A stretch of DNA of 38,424 bases from Candidatus Uhrbacteria bacterium GW2011_GWC2_41_11 (GCA_000996355.1 LCAH01000014.1:1-38424); one strand, 5' to 3'; shown: positions 1 through 10,794, numbered from the stretch's first letter. Notes: generated by a model from the letters alone, not told the origin. Made by a program: numbers and translations.

Positions 1-3000
1 CAGTTGATTACCTTTCAAAATGGATCTGGAACGGTTGCATTTTTAACAGACATTGTTGGAGGAAGCAGTCTTTTTACCGATGGAGGAACAGTCACTTATT
101 TGACGTCTACCACGGATGATCTTGCCATTGGCGCAGCGACCCTTGTCGCCCCTTTCTCAATAGACGTTGATACCAACATCCTGCGAGTGGGAGATGGAAC
201 AAGTGATACCAACGATCCAACAATCACATTCTATGCCTCAGATGCTACCAATAGCGGAAGCTTATCGTATTTGGATAGTGATGATTTTCTTTTGACAGGG
301 GGTGATCTTACCTTTGCCCAAGCAACAACCATTGGAGATGGTGCAGATCGTTTAACATTTGATTCAGATGGAACCATTATTATAAGTGATGCTATTTTAA
401 ATTTTTCTGCGGACGGTTCTATAACTTCCACCACATCAAGCGCGATGACCATAGATTCTGGAACAACCGGAGCTGTTAACCTTGCCAATGGAACAAATGC
501 TAAAATAGTCACGATTGGGAACAATACCAGTACAACCTCCTTAAATTTAAAGTCAGGCACAGGGGATATTACACTCGATTCCGAAGATGATTATCTTTTT
601 ACATTAGCCACTGAATCAGAAATAGACATTACAAGTAACGCTTCTCTTGTTACAGATGGCGTTCTTGATATTAATATTGATACAAATATCGCGGGTGGAA
701 TTTTTACCGGAGTTAATAATAGACTAACGATTAATGATGGAGCTGGAACAGGGGATGAGTTTGTTGCGGAAAAAATTACTTTAGTGGCCAATGATGCGGA
801 CGCGGATCTGATTGGGCTTTCGATTTATGGCGAAGCCACACTAAATGCTGCGGTTGGTTCTTACAAGGCAGGACTGCGCATTCATAATGATGAAGATATT
901 TCTGCGTCCATGACCGATGCTCTTATTATTACAAGCGCAATTAGCGGAGGGATTATGGATGGAATTGATGTTTCGGACGCTGAACTTACCAATGCTATAA
1001 ACATAGGAACAAATATTATTTTGGGAACAGCAGGAGTGATTGATTTTGATGAATTTGATATTTCTGGATCAACTGGTTCAATCACAATTAACGATGATGG
1101 GAACCTTGGTCAACTTTCTGTTGAAGGAAGTATTTTAGATATTGATAGTTTGATATTTGTTGGGGCAGGAGCCCTTTCTTCAACCGGAGCCACATCGGAT
1201 CTTACTTTATCTGCTGGACGAGATATTACCTTTGACGATGATAATCTCACTGCTGCGATCCCTCTTTCTCTTTCAGATACTGATCTAAGTAGCTTTGATG
1301 CAGGTGATCGTGGAATTATTGATGCATTGAATTATCTTCGTGCAAGTGCAAGTAGTCTCTTTACTGATGGTGGCACAGTTTCTTATCTCACATCGACTTC
1401 AGATGATTTAGCAATTGGGAATACTAGTTTAACCGCCCCATTTTCTGTGGATGTGGATATTAATACTCTTCGAATTGGTGATGGAGCTAGTGACGCAAAC
1501 AATCCCACCATCACCTTTTATGCCTCTGACGCGACCAATAGCGGGAGCTTATCGTATTTGGATACAGACGGATGGTTTTTTAGCGGAGGGGATGTCTATG
1601 TTGGAAATGACAGCGAGTCCATAAGTTCAACGGAATTTTCTTTAAGTGGAAACGATGTTTACATGGAGGATGCCCTTGGAGTCAATGGGACTATTTATGG
1701 CGACGACGGTTTGAAAATTCTTGGAGAATTCAACCAGGATATCGATATTTTAAATGCGGGGGGAACTTTAACAACCGGAATAAATGGTATGTTAAAAAAT
1801 ACATTTACAGGCACATTACTTACAGATCGGCAGGATGTCGGTCTTTATACAAACACCGAATCAAATGTAAGTGTTACTTCGCAGGATTATACCCTTGTTG
1901 GAGATTATGTTCGTGCAAATTGGGATCCAAATGCTCCGGGAATTACCCCAACAGGAAATACAAATATTTATGGTAGATTAACAGATTTTACTACAGGAAA
2001 TATCACAAATTTAGATAATCTTATTGGTCATCGATTTTCCATTGGAGAAGGACATTCCATTAATAGTGCAACTATTTCAAATGTGGAATTTATTGATGGA
2101 AGATTTATCCCGGGATCAGGAATAGCGGTTACAAATTTTAAGGGTATTTATCTTTCCGCGGATGATAATTCCGGAGCTGGAACGATCAATGATGCCAGAG
2201 GTCTTGACGTAAGTTTTACGGATGCCGGAGCCGCGAGCTTCACCTCCGCCTATGGGGTTTATGTGAGTGAAGTTCAGGCCACAAATGCCTATGGAGTTTA
2301 TGTGGCAAGTGTCACAGGAAGCTCAAATGATTATTCGATTTATACAGCAGATAATGCCGGAAATGCAACCTTTTTAGACAATGTTCTTGTTGGTGCCACC
2401 TCTGAAGATATTACGGATGGCGTTTTTACCGTAGGTGGTGATGATCTTTTTATCAGCGGTCAACTTGGGGTGTCAGATCTCATGCGCCTTGAAGCAAATT
2501 TTGCTGGTTTTGCTGGCGGTTTTTTTAATGATGGAGGATTAGATAATCGACAAGGAGTTTATCTTCAAGGGTGTATTGATTCGAATCCAACTTCTTCTTG
2601 CAATCTTCTTGAATTGCGTGATGGAGATGGAACTGTCATTGGTGCCATTGAAGGAAATGGGGCAGGTGGAGTCACTCTTACTTCTGGGGCTGCGGACTAC
2701 GCGGAATTATTTCCCGGAGATCGTTCTCAATTTGTTTCTGGTGATGTTGTTGCCCTTGATGCAGATAATCAAGTTCACCCTGCCTCAACGGGAATGAATA
2801 TTATTGGTGCTCTTTCAAATGCCCCAAACGTTTTGGGAAATGCATTTGATGGTTGGGAACAGAATCAAACATTTGTGCCAGTTGCCCTTTTAGGACAAGT
2901 TCCTTTGCGTGTAAACAATGAAGGTGGTCCTATTTTACCTGGAGACTATCTCACGCTTTCTTCTGTCCCTGGAGTTGCAAAAAAGGCACATGGAGCTGGA

Positions 3001-4671
3001 ATGATGATTGGACGAGCCTTGGAACCAAATACAACTGATACTGGTGTTATTCAGACATTTATTCAACCAGGATGGAATGGATTACAAACCTTTTTAAGTG
3101 AAAATGGTTCAGCTATTCTTCCAGACGGTGTCCAGTTAATGCATTTGGATGAAGCAAATGAAACAAAGCCGCTTCTTACATCTCCAGTTCTTTCTTTGCG
3201 CGGTTCTGTTTGGAATGGATCTTCTGCAGATGATGTTTCTATGAATCTTGCAACTTATGTTGAGGGCACGGATGAGTATCGTCTCTCATTTCGTAACACC
3301 TCAGATTCAGAAATCGCCTCTCTTTCAAATCAAGGAACATTATCAGTCAACGGAGATGTTGTTGTTGGTGGTCATCTCTATCCATCAGAAAAGGGAATGA
3401 AACAAACTTCCGCTTATATTTATTATGATAGTCAACCTATATCTGAATCAAATCCTTCTGAAATGGGCTTTATGCGAACAAATGCCGCTGGATGGGGATC
3501 TGGTTCTTATGATTTTGCAGAAACATTCCCGTCAGATGAATCTTTGGAAGCAGGAGATGTCGTCGTCTTTGCAGAAAAAGACAGTTCAATTCGTCGCGGA
3601 ATAAGAGGAGAAGCATTGAAACTTGCCGGAATTGTTTCGACAAAACCTGGATTTCTTGCTGGTGATCTCAAAGAAAAACATTATCCTATTGCGTTAGCCG
3701 GACGTGTACCCACAAAAGTCATATCAGAAAATGGAGCTATCCAAATTGGAGATCCACTCACAATCTCTTCTACTTCTGGATATGCCATGAAAGCAACAGA
3801 ACCAGGTCAAATTATCGGATATGCCCTTGAACCGTTTGTGGAAGGAGATAAACAGGGAACAATCATGACCTTTGTAAATCTCACCTATTATAATGGAGGA
3901 TCATTGACCAACATGCCTGGAACAACGAATGACGCATCCGAGTTTACAGATAATGGCCAGGCATCATTCAGTTCATTGAACCTAAATGGTAACATTTATC
4001 TCAACGGAAATGATCTTCTGAGTATCAGAAAAATAGCAGGAATTGCAGATCGATGGTCTATAGAAGAAGATGGAACAATTCGAACTGAAGGACTTTTAAA
4101 AACAGTTATTACAAGTCATCAAAACGAAAAGGTAGAAACAGCAGCTGTTACTTCTCCAGAAGTCGTTATTACTCTCATGGGAACAGCAACCTTGGAAGCA
4201 GGAGAGAGTATTATTCATTTTGAGGAAATTCAGCCTGCGTTTAATGATGTTATTTCCCCGACAGCTCCCTTGCGAGTCATTGTCACCCCGCACGGTCCTA
4301 TTACCCTTTATGTCGTGTCCCAAGATCAAAACGGTTTTGTTGTCCGACAAGCAGGAGGAGTTGATTCCGGTATCACATTTGACTGGATGGCAGCAGGATA
4401 TCGTAAAGATTTTGAACCAACCGAACCTATTTCACCAGAAGATGAAACAGCACAAACAGAAACATCTGAAGAATTAGAATTAGGAGAAGAAATGGGTGGG
4501 GAAGTACCAGTCGAGAAAATTTTAGATGATGAAGATATCACAGACCAACCTATCCCTACTACAGACACTCGAGTTCCGGAAGAAACAACACAAACAAATA
4601 ATGAAAGTGAAATCCAACCTGAAACAACTGCAAATTCACAAGAATCTGCCACGGAATCACCACAACCATAA
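1..4671 (+). CDS. large repetitive surface/adhesin-like protein with two C-terminal Peptidase_G2/phage-tail-type YAE(L/T)FP domains; 5' end probably truncated by the window
   Basis: Open from base 1 (CAG TTG ATT ACC...). Ser/Thr/Asp/Gly-rich beta-repeat composition; an internal ~80-aa repeat; two copies of YAE.FP...GDVV...PIAL.G.VP.KV..E.G.I..GD.LT.SS..G.A.KA...G..IG.ALEP; acidic T/E/P-rich tail. Confidence 0.85.
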   Translation, partial: QLITFQNGSGTVAFLTDIVGGSSLFTDGGTVTYLTSTTDDLAIGAATLVAPFSIDVDTNILRVGDGTSDTNDPTITFYASDATNSGSLSYLDSDDFLLTGGDLTFAQATTIGDGADRLTFDSDGTIIISDAILNFSADGSITSTTSSAMTIDSGTTGAVNLANGTNAKIVTIGNNTSTTSLNLKSGTGDITLDSEDDYLFTLATESEIDITSNASLVTDGVLDINIDTNIAGGIFTGVNNRLTINDGAGTGDEFVAEKITLVANDADADLIGLSIYGEATLNAAVGSYKAGLRIHNDEDISASMTDALIITSAISGGIMDGIDVSDAELTNAINIGTNIILGTAGVIDFDEFDISGSTGSITINDDGNLGQLSVEGSILDIDSLIFVGAGALSSTGATSDLTLSAGRDITFDDDNLTAAIPLSLSDTDLSSFDAGDRGIIDALNYLRASASSLFTDGGTVSYLTSTSDDLAIGNTSLTAPFSVDVDINTLRIGDGASDANNPTITFYASDATNSGSLSYLDTDGWFFSGGDVYVGNDSESISSTEFSLSGNDVYMEDALGVNGTIYGDDGLKILGEFNQDIDILNAGGTLTTGINGMLKNTFTGTLLTDRQDVGLYTNTESNVSVTSQDYTLVGDYVRANWDPNAPGITPTGNTNIYGRLTDFTTGNITNLDNLIGHRFSIGEGHSINSATISNVEFIDGRFIPGSGIAVTNFKGIYLSADDNSGAGTINDARGLDVSFTDAGAASFTSAYGVYVSEVQATNAYGVYVASVTGSSNDYSIYTADNAGNATFLDNVLVGATSEDITDGVFTVGGDDLFISGQLGVSDLMRLEANFAGFAGGFFNDGGLDNRQGVYLQGCIDSNPTSSCNLLELRDGDGTVIGAIEGNGAGGVTLTSGAADYAELFPGDRSQFVSGDVVALDADNQVHPASTGMNIIGALSNAPNVLGNAFDGWEQNQTFVPVALLGQVPLRVNNEGGPILPGDYLTLSSVPGVAKKAHGAGMMIGRALEPNTTDTGVIQTFIQPGWNGLQTFLSENGSAILPDGVQLMHLDEANETKPLLTSPVLSLRGSVWNGSSADDVSMNLATYVEGTDEYRLSFRNTSDSEIASLSNQGTLSVNGDVVVGGHLYPSEKGMKQTSAYIYYDSQPISESNPSEMGFMRTNAAGWGSGSYDFAETFPSDESLEAGDVVVFAEKDSSIRRGIRGEALKLAGIVSTKPGFLAGDLKEKHYPIALAGRVPTKVISENGAIQIGDPLTISSTSGYAMKATEPGQIIGYALEPFVEGDKQGTIMTFVNLTYYNGGSLTNMPGTTNDASEFTDNGQASFSSLNLNGNIYLNGNDLLSIRKIAGIADRWSIEEDGTIRTEGLLKTVITSHQNEKVETAAVTSPEVVITLMGTATLEAGESIIHFEEIQPAFNDVISPTAPLRVIVTPHGPITLYVVSQDQNGFVVRQAGGVDSGITFDWMAAGYRKDFEPTEPISPEDETAQTETSEELELGEEMGGEVPVEKILDDEDITDQPIPTTDTRVPEETTQTNNESEIQPETTANSQESATESPQP

Positions 4672-4802
4672 TTCTCCCATGCAGACCGAATGGATGATGA
4701 TAAATCGTCCGTTCTCCTGCGTTGAAGAAACTTTTTTTCCAACGCAATCCCATGTCCAGAATGTTTGTTTTGTTCTTTTCATTCTGGTCTCACAATCTCA
4801 TA

Positions 4803-4838
4803 ACAAAATACGCAGGACCCCACTCCGGCGTATTTTGT
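4803..4838. terminator. inverted repeat ACAAAATACGC...GCGTATTTTGT
   Basis: 11-bp perfect stem downstream of the large surface protein gene. Confidence 0.55.
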
Positions 4839-4896
4839 ATTTCACAACGATCTTCGTGATTGTGTTAAAATAAATCAATCAGAGATCTGTATCTGT

Positions 4897-7293
4897 ATGA
4901 GATGGACTTCTTTTTTTCATCATCAACCAAATTTTTTTTCGCTTTTTTGTTTTCAAGCATCTAAAGGATGTCTTTTTCTTCTTTTCTTGTTCATTCCTCT
5001 CTTTTTTCTTCCGTATAGTCTGGATGTTCTTGAAGTAAGTAAACAAACGCTTGCAACGATTCTTATTCTTCCTGCTGTTCTTTTTTGGATAGGATCTATT
5101 CTTTTAGAACGGAAAATTATTTGGCGACACCAAACATCTCACTTATTGGCAGTATTATTTTTTCTCACGACCATTATTGCCGCGATTCTTTCTCAAGGAG
5201 GATTTCTTTCCTGGATTGGAACCTCCGCACAAGAATATACAAGCGTTTTTTCTTTTGGATTGTTTTTTCTTCTTTTTCTTCTTCTCACCCAACTTGGACA
5301 TGAAATAGCTTTCGTAAAAAATCTCCTTTTTGCCTGTATTTTTTCTAGTTTTTTAACGGCCACGATTGGGTGTTTTCAACTCTTTGGATGGTTTGTTCTT
5401 CCATTTGATTTTGCAAGAACTCCTCTTTTCAATTTCATTGGTTCACTCAATGCGTTTGGTATTTTTCTTGCTGTCACTTGCACGCTTGGAAACGGATTTC
5501 TCCTTTTTCAAGATCGGGAACCAAATCTTATTTCAAAAAACTGGATGGGGTGGGTGGAAAACCTTCTTGCTCTTTTTCTCTCAATTTTTACCATTGTCTC
5601 CTTGCTTGCTATCCATTATTGGATTCTTTGGATTATTCTTCTCTTAGGTCATACTGTTCTTCTTTTTTTTACATTTATTCATGCAAAAGAAATTTTCATC
5701 CATGGAAGGACATTTATTTTCATGCTTGTCTGTGCTATTTCTTTTTTCTTTCTCTTTTTTCCGTCACCGCTTCATATTAATCTTCCTATCGAAACAACAT
5801 TAAGTACAAAAACAAGCTGGGATATTGTACAAAAAAGTCTAAAAACTTTTTCTTCGTCCTTTGGTTCTGGACCAGGAACATTTCTGTTTGATAGTACTCG
5901 TTTTCGACCTGTAGAATTGAATACAACCTCATTTTGGAATGTAGCATTTGATCGCGGTTCGTCTCATTTTTTAACCTTATTAGCAACCCTAGGAATTATT
6001 CCTTGTATTCTTCTCTTCTTTTTTATTCTCGTTCTTGTTGGAAACACTATTTCTCTTGTTGCATATAAACACTCAAATTGGTCAATCCAAATTATTCTTC
6101 TCAGTGCCTGGACGGGTATCATTCTTTCTGGAATTCTTTATCCGTCAAACTTTACTCTTTCATTTCTTTTTGTCATTCTCGCAGGTCTTCTCTCTGCCAA
6201 TATGACAGAAAAATATATTTCTGTTTCTTTTGCCAAACGTCCACATATAGTCCTTACGATTTTTTTTGTTTTTATTCTTCTTTCCATTGGAACAACAACG
6301 ATTTTTTTTGTTTTTATTCAACGTTATCAAGCGGAAATTGCATTTACAAACAGCATCCGTCTTCAACAAAAAAAGAACGATACGGAAGAAGTTTTACACC
6401 ATCTTGATCTCGCCATAAATCTGAATCGACATAATGACACATATCATCGTGTTCTTGCACAAACTCTTTTGTTGAGACTTAAAGAATATATCGAGTCTTT
6501 CAAAAACAAATCTATAGGAGAAGGAGAACAAACCCATATTCAATCTCTAACAGCAGCGAGCATACAGGCAGCTATTCAAGCAACAGAGCTTGATCCGTTA
6601 AATGCAGCAAACTGGCATGTTCGCGGCATTGTTTATCAGGAACTCATACCATTTATTGATAAGGCTGAAATCTTTTCGATTACGGCATTTAAACAAGAAG
6701 CAATCCTTGCACCAACAGATCCAACCGTACAAACTGAGTTGGGAAAAACATATCTTGCACTCGCAGAAAATCTACACCCTCTCACAGCAGCAGAAGATGA
6801 AACTATTCGTAAAGATACAGAAACAAAAATGTATACAGCTCTTGAACAGGCCGTCATTGCATTTCAAACTGCTCTTGATCTGAAAAAAGATTTTGCGCCG
6901 GCTCATTACGAACTTGCCATTGCTTTTGAACGTGAAGGACGTTTAGATGACGCGATTGGAAAGATGGAAAGTGTTCTTCAATATCATCCAGAGGATGTCG
7001 GTGCTGCTTTTCAACTCGGACTGTTATATCTCCGACGAGGAAATCCAAAAGATTTGGAAAGAGCGCGGCAAACATTTGAACATACCATTATACTTGTTCC
7101 ATCTTTCAGTAATGCTCGTTGGTTTCTTGCTTCTATTTATGAACGTGAAGGAAATATTTCTGCTGCCATTGAACAGATACAAAAGGTGCTTGAGTTAAAT
7201 CCTGATGATCCTCTCATAAAAACCAGACTCAATCATCTCAAAATCGGTAAACAGGAAACTCAAATTCCAGCAGTCCTGAGTTCAACTCCTTGA
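4897..7293 (+). CDS. polytopic membrane protein, O-antigen ligase/polymerase-like, with C-terminal TPR repeats
   Basis: 798 aa; many hydrophobic helices in the N-terminal part, then TPR-like repeats (FAPAHYELAIAFEREGRLDDAIGKMESVLQYHPEDVGAAFQLGLLYLRRG). Confidence 0.8.
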   Translation: MRWTSFFHHQPNFFSLFCFQASKGCLFLLFLFIPLFFLPYSLDVLEVSKQTLATILILPAVLFWIGSILLERKIIWRHQTSHLLAVLFFLTTIIAAILSQGGFLSWIGTSAQEYTSVFSFGLFFLLFLLLTQLGHEIAFVKNLLFACIFSSFLTATIGCFQLFGWFVLPFDFARTPLFNFIGSLNAFGIFLAVTCTLGNGFLLFQDREPNLISKNWMGWVENLLALFLSIFTIVSLLAIHYWILWIILLLGHTVLLFFTFIHAKEIFIHGRTFIFMLVCAISFFFLFFPSPLHINLPIETTLSTKTSWDIVQKSLKTFSSSFGSGPGTFLFDSTRFRPVELNTTSFWNVAFDRGSSHFLTLLATLGIIPCILLFFFILVLVGNTISLVAYKHSNWSIQIILLSAWTGIILSGILYPSNFTLSFLFVILAGLLSANMTEKYISVSFAKRPHIVLTIFFVFILLSIGTTTIFFVFIQRYQAEIAFTNSIRLQQKKNDTEEVLHHLDLAINLNRHNDTYHRVLAQTLLLRLKEYIESFKNKSIGEGEQTHIQSLTAASIQAAIQATELDPLNAANWHVRGIVYQELIPFIDKAEIFSITAFKQEAILAPTDPTVQTELGKTYLALAENLHPLTAAEDETIRKDTETKMYTALEQAVIAFQTALDLKKDFAPAHYELAIAFEREGRLDDAIGKMESVLQYHPEDVGAAFQLGLLYLRRGNPKDLERARQTFEHTIILVPSFSNARWFLASIYEREGNISAAIEQIQKVLELNPDDPLIKTRLNHLKIGKQETQIPAVLSSTP

Positions 7294-7357
7294 CCAGAGG
7301 TGCGACAAACAGTATTCTGTTCGTCATAGAACTTTTTGGAAAAATCTACATAATTAA

Positions 7358-7433
7358 GGGCCGTTAGCTCAGCTGGTAGAGCGCTTCCATGGCATGGAAG
7401 AGGTCAACGGTTCGATCCCGTTACGGTCCACCA
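7358..7433 (+). tRNA. tRNA-Ala (anticodon GGC), CCA encoded
   Basis: Full cloverleaf: acceptor GGGCCGT/ACGGTCC containing the G3:U70 alanine identity pair, anticodon arm CTTCC-ATGGCAT-GGAAG, T arm AACGG TTCGATC CCGTT, ACCA end. Confidence 0.97.
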
Positions 7434-7439
7434 CAAAAG

Positions 7440-7467
7440 ACATCGACTTCTGGTCGGTGTTTTTTGT
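7440..7467 (+). terminator. intrinsic terminator after tRNA-Ala
   Basis: ACATCGAC ttctg GTCGGTGT followed by TTTTT. Confidence 0.7.
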
Positions 7468-7570
7468 AGTCTTATGATAAAAAAATTCCACCAAAAAGAC
7501 GGAATTTTTTATTTCAAGATTATCCTGGCATTATTTTGCAAAAACAATTACGCTGTCAAAAACGCTTTCT

Positions 7571-8263
7571 ATGACCCCACACATTCTCTTCGAAGACAAC
7601 CATCTTATGGTTGTTGAAAAACCCATCAATATTCCTGTTCAAGAAGATGAAAGTCGTGATCCGGATCTTTTATCCGAACTCAAAATATTCATCAAAGAAC
7701 GTGATAGAAAACCTGGAAATGTTTTTCTTGGACTTGTCCATCGCCTCGACCGTCCGGTCGGGGGTGTAATGGTGTTTGCAAAAACATCCAAAGCGGCTGC
7801 TCGTTTATCTGAACAAATACGAAATCGTACATTTGAAAAAATATATCTTGCAATTGTTCATGAAATTCCAACCATTAAACAAGGACGACTTGTTCATTTT
7901 TTGGAAAAAAATGAACGCACCAATACGGTATATGTAACCGAAGAAGCAAACTCTGCAGCCAAAAAAGCCATTTTGAATTATGAACTCATAGAAACAAAAG
8001 ATGAATTAAGTCTTATAAAAATCCAGTTGGAAACAGGACGTTCTCATCAAATTCGTGTTCAATTTACTGAAATAGGACATCCGCTTTGGGGTGATCAAAA
8101 ATATGGAAAAAATTTAAACAAACCAGGACAGCAATTAGCTTTGTGGGCAACAGAACTCTCTTTTGAACACCCGACAAAAAAAGAAGAACTTGCTTTTTTC
8201 AGCAACCCGCCAAAAATATTTCCTTGGAATTTATTTCCCAATCAAAAAACAGCATCTTTCTGA
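7571..8263 (+). CDS. RluA-family pseudouridine synthase
   Basis: LGLVHRLDRPVGGVMVFAKTSKAAARLSEQ catalytic motif and LETGRSHQIRVQF motif. Confidence 0.92.
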   Translation: MTPHILFEDNHLMVVEKPINIPVQEDESRDPDLLSELKIFIKERDRKPGNVFLGLVHRLDRPVGGVMVFAKTSKAAARLSEQIRNRTFEKIYLAIVHEIPTIKQGRLVHFLEKNERTNTVYVTEEANSAAKKAILNYELIETKDELSLIKIQLETGRSHQIRVQFTEIGHPLWGDQKYGKNLNKPGQQLALWATELSFEHPTKKEELAFFSNPPKIFPWNLFPNQKTASF

Positions 8264-8274
8264 TGCTGTTTTTT
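8244..8274 (+). terminator. intrinsic terminator overlapping the RluA stop codon
   Basis: AAAAAACAGCATC tttct GATGCTGTTTTTT; the TGA stop (8261-8263) lies inside the hairpin. Confidence 0.8.
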
Positions 8275-8287
8275 AAAATTAGTTTTT

Positions 8288-8851
8288 TTAAGTCATTTGT
8301 TTCACTAATTGTTTTCGTTTTTCTTCAAATTCAGCAATACCTCTTGAAAGACGATCTTGTGTTCTTGTGTCATTTGTTAACACCCGATCAGCTTTCAATG
8401 ATTGAATTTTTAAATCAATAGCCTGTAGACGAGCCTGATTTATTCCCCCACGTTCTTGAATAGCGTGTTTTGCCGCCATTACTTCTTCTTCATTTTTCGA
8501 TCCCCATTGAACAAGATCAATCTGATGTAAAAGACCTCTTGCAAGTCGATCATATAATTGACCGAAAGATTCCATAACACCTCCCCTTTCTTTTTTCTTT
8601 CCTAATTCAGCTTTAGATGCACCAACAGGGGATTGTTCAGTAACAGACGATTCTGAAAATTTAATTCCACCCCAAAGAGACTCAACTTTTTCTGCAGGTA
8701 TAGCAGGTGGAATTTCTTTTGCTCTTTGTTTTTGTTTTAAAAATTCACTTCCAAATAAGGATCCTTCCGGAAGAGGGTTTGATTTTTCATGTTTGTTTCC
8801 ACCAACTTGAAATTTTGCCAAATCTTCCTGGGAACGTATTTCTCCACGCAT
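8288..8851 (-). CDS. hypothetical protein, charged, coiled-coil-like
   Basis: 187-aa ORF with ATG start, composition consistent with coding; no recognised family. Confidence 0.65.
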   Translation of the reverse strand: MRGEIRSQEDLAKFQVGGNKHEKSNPLPEGSLFGSEFLKQKQRAKEIPPAIPAEKVESLWGGIKFSESSVTEQSPVGASKAELGKKKERGGVMESFGQLYDRLARGLLHQIDLVQWGSKNEEEVMAAKHAIQERGGINQARLQAIDLKIQSLKADRVLTNDTRTQDRLSRGIAEFEEKRKQLVKQMT

Positions 8852-8930
8852 ATGAAGAAAAATAATAGATTTATTTGTTTAATTATATCGAAAAAATTAA
8901 AAAATGTCAAATAAAAATGACAATTCAAAA

Positions 8931-8953
8931 AGCGGCATCCACATGACGCCGCT
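8931..8953 (-). terminator. intrinsic terminator for the 8971-9357 gene
   Basis: Minus strand AGCGGCGTC...GATGCCGCT followed by TTTTTG. Confidence 0.7.
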
Positions 8954-8970
8954 CAGATTGGGTTAAAAGG

Positions 8971-9357
8971 TCAAAAAATCTTGACCATAACATATGCGAT
9001 GATGTCGATGGTGACCATCATCACGAAACTGATTGCAAAAATTATAGGTTTCCAATTTTCGATATCAAAATGTGGATTTATTTGCCGCATTTTTTCTCCG
9101 AAATCGGAACAATCCTTCTCGACTTTGGCGATCCCTTTTTGATTTCTCATGACCCGCCAAATCATCAACTGGATGGTGGATATGAAAATCGTGAACGGGA
9201 TGAATGCCGCGTCCTCGAAAACAAGCAGTCCGGTCTGTACGATCGTCAGAAAGATGATAATTACCTTTCCGACAGGGTTGAATCCATTCCATGAGCCTTT
9301 CATTATATAGGCTCCAACAATGAACCATGTCAATACGATCATCAAATTCGCAAGCAT
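8971..9357 (-). CDS. small membrane protein, hypothetical
   Basis: 128 aa with about 4 hydrophobic segments; followed by a terminator on its strand. Confidence 0.6.
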   Translation of the reverse strand: MLANLMIVLTWFIVGAYIMKGSWNGFNPVGKVIIIFLTIVQTGLLVFEDAAFIPFTIFISTIQLMIWRVMRNQKGIAKVEKDCSDFGEKMRQINPHFDIENWKPIIFAISFVMMVTIDIIAYVMVKIF

Positions 9358-9714
9358 AGCATTCTCCTTTTTTTGTTCAACTCAAATGAGAGAGATATTA
9401 ACCCCGCCCCACAACCATAGCGTAAGCGATCAAATCAGCTATGATCTTCAATACAAAAAACATCAAAAAAACAGAATAGTTAGTATCCGTCCTCTCTATG
9501 AACAACTGGAATCCTCTTGTTGTCCTAGATATAGACATGAGTGCTACAACTGCCACACAGGACACCACAACACTCACGAGAAATTCCTCGGGAGCGAAAA
9601 TAGCAGTTTATGAAAGACCGACGTTCAAGGATATTATAAAAGAAACATTTTGTCAAATATTACTAACAATATAATATTCGACACAAAACAAACCAACCTC
9701 TATACTTTTTGTGT

Positions 9715-10794
9715 ATGCTACAAGTCGGTATTGTTGGTCTTCCAAATGTAGGAAAATCTACTTTATTTAAAACTCTCACCAAAAAACAGGTTCCGTGCGA
9801 AAACTTTCCTTTTTGCACAATTGAATCAAACGTCGGTGTTGTTGAAGTTCCAGATCTGCGTTTAAAACAACTTTCCGAGGTTTCCAAATCTCAAAAAACT
9901 ATTCCAACAGCTATTGAATTTGTTGATATTGCTGGTCTTGTAGCTGGTGCACACAAAGGGGAAGGACTTGGAAATAAATTTCTTGCAAATATCCGTGAAG
10001 TAGACATGATTGCCCATGTGGTTCGTGCATTCGAAGATTCAAATGTGCATCATGTCAGTGGAGATGTAAATCCACTTCGAGATGTAGAAATCATTGAACT
10101 TGAACTTGCCATGGCAGATCTGGATACGGTTCAAAAACGTTTGAATGGTATTCTAGGCAAAATGAAATCTGGAAAAACAAAAGAATTAGAAGAGGAAGAA
10201 AGTGCTTTATCCAAAATCCTCGCAGGACTACAAGCTGGAATTTCAGCTCGTTCTGTTCCTTTAGAAGAAGAGGAAAAAAAAGCCATTCACGGCATGCAAC
10301 TTCTTACTCTCAAACCAACCCTTTATGTAATAAACACGGGAGAAACGACAACTGTATCGGCAAACATAAATTGGGAAAGTCCACTTGGTCCTGACCGTCT
10401 TGCCATGCCTATCAGCATTAAAATTGAATCGGAATTAGTTGACATGCCGTCAGAGGAACAACAAATGTTTCTCGACTCCATGGGACTTTCAGAATCAGGA
10501 CTCGATCGTGTGATTCAAAAATGCTACGAACTTTTAAATCTCATGACTTATTTTACATCTGGAGAAAAAGAAACTCGCGCCTGGACTGTTTCCAAAGGAA
10601 CCAAAGCTCCACAAGCAGCTGGGGTCATTCATACAGACTTTGAAAAAGCCTTTATTTGTGCAGAAATTATCCAATGGAAAGATTTTGTGGAACTTGGAGA
10701 AGCAGGAGCCAGAGAAACAGGTAAACTGCGTGTAGAAGGAAAAATATATCTGATGCAGGACGGAGATGTCTGTCATTTTAAAGTTGGTATTTAA
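9715..10794 (+). CDS. ychF: redox-regulated GTPase/ATPase YchF (OLA1/Obg family)
   Basis: GIVGLPNVGKSTLFKTLT, NFPFCTIESNVGVVEVPD, VDIAGLVAGAHKGEGLGNKFLANIREVDMIAHVVRAF, C-terminal TGS-like domain. The ATG at 9715 is preferred over the track start. Confidence 0.96.
   Translation: MLQVGIVGLPNVGKSTLFKTLTKKQVPCENFPFCTIESNVGVVEVPDLRLKQLSEVSKSQKTIPTAIEFVDIAGLVAGAHKGEGLGNKFLANIREVDMIAHVVRAFEDSNVHHVSGDVNPLRDVEIIELELAMADLDTVQKRLNGILGKMKSGKTKELEEEESALSKILAGLQAGISARSVPLEEEEKKAIHGMQLLTLKPTLYVINTGETTTVSANINWESPLGPDRLAMPISIKIESELVDMPSEEQQMFLDSMGLSESGLDRVIQKCYELLNLMTYFTSGEKETRAWTVSKGTKAPQAAGVIHTDFEKAFICAEIIQWKDFVELGEAGARETGKLRVEGKIYLMQDGDVCHFKVGI

Noticed and set aside
231-1085. Minus-strand ORFs antisense to the surface protein
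   Set aside because: No start signals and unnatural composition; mirror reading of repetitive coding sequence.
9358-9714. Possible small ORF or RNA upstream of ychF (9320-9613 plus ORF; GAGTG/CACTC and CGAG/CTCG pairings)
   Set aside because: Pairings are short and the ORF lacks coding features; insufficient support.
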